Assembly (NCBI RefSeq): GCF_001625305.1
Contig: NW_017803987.1
Coordinates: 2,789,291-2,853,290, forward strand
DNA length: 64,000 nucleotides
Direction: 5' to 3'
Source: Branchiostoma belcheri
Taxonomy: Eukaryota; Chordata; Leptocardii; Amphioxiformes; Branchiostomatidae
The notes beneath the pieces are model-generated. The model was given only the letters and a program-made list of their open reading frames with translations. It was not told the DNA's origin and searched no databases. The translations under genes and the position numbers were made by a program. Numbering within the stretch: the stretch's first letter is position 1; every line of letters begins with the position of its first letter. Shown here one piece after another: positions 63,988-64,000 of this stretch.

Positions 63988-64000
63988 GTCCCGCCGGTAC
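63988..64000 (+). CDS. Collagen-domain gene, second exon (cut by window end)
   Basis: After GTTCGCAG the sequence continues the Gly-X-Y frame (G|GT CCC GCC GGT), giving GPAG. Phase agrees with 63870. Confidence 0.75.

Overview
The window looks like invertebrate-chordate genomic DNA, most likely a lancelet (Branchiostoma). This rests on small coding exons split by repeat-rich introns of 0.1 to 6 kb, a single KIF21 gene carrying features of both vertebrate KIF21A and KIF21B, many fold-back elements and minisatellites, and a secreted LRR gene of the kind abundant in amphioxus. The species call is inference; no alignment could be run.

Region 1 (1-24.7 kb, + strand) holds the 3' four-fifths of a KIF21-type kinesin-4 gene: the end of the motor domain, an acidic linker, coiled coils, a Pro/Ser linker and a C-terminal WD40 propeller. 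Seventeen exons chain with compatible phases. Two WD40 exons are each one base short, both at a run of G. Several exon edges are repeated inside neighbouring introns. Two further phase-compatible exons (22076-22180 and 24012-24072) suggest alternative C-termini. Intron 2 carries a 4.96 kb fold-back element nested in the 3' end of a LINE.

Region 2 (24.7-40.8 kb) has no protein gene I can support. It contains a minisatellite, MITEs and, at 29.5-33.8 kb, a tandem array of about ten exon-like modules on the + strand. Each module has an acceptor, about 100 nt full of stop codons, a donor and a short intron. This may be a spliced non-coding RNA or the untranslated leader of the LRR gene. A 2.07 kb terminal-inverted-repeat element is inserted in it, and a 1.6 kb palindrome follows it.

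Region 3 (40.9-42.2 kb, +) is a single-coding-exon secreted LRR protein. Region 4 (42.3-47.3 kb) is a mosaic of satellites, hairpins and GC-rich inverted repeats with no gene.

Region 5 (48.6-62.6 kb, - strand) is one multi-exon gene for a very acidic, repetitive protein ending in ribonuclease-inhibitor-type LRRs. Its seven upstream exons are all phase 1-1. Region 6 (63.7 kb to the end, +) is the start of a secreted collagen-type gene, divergent from the acidic gene.
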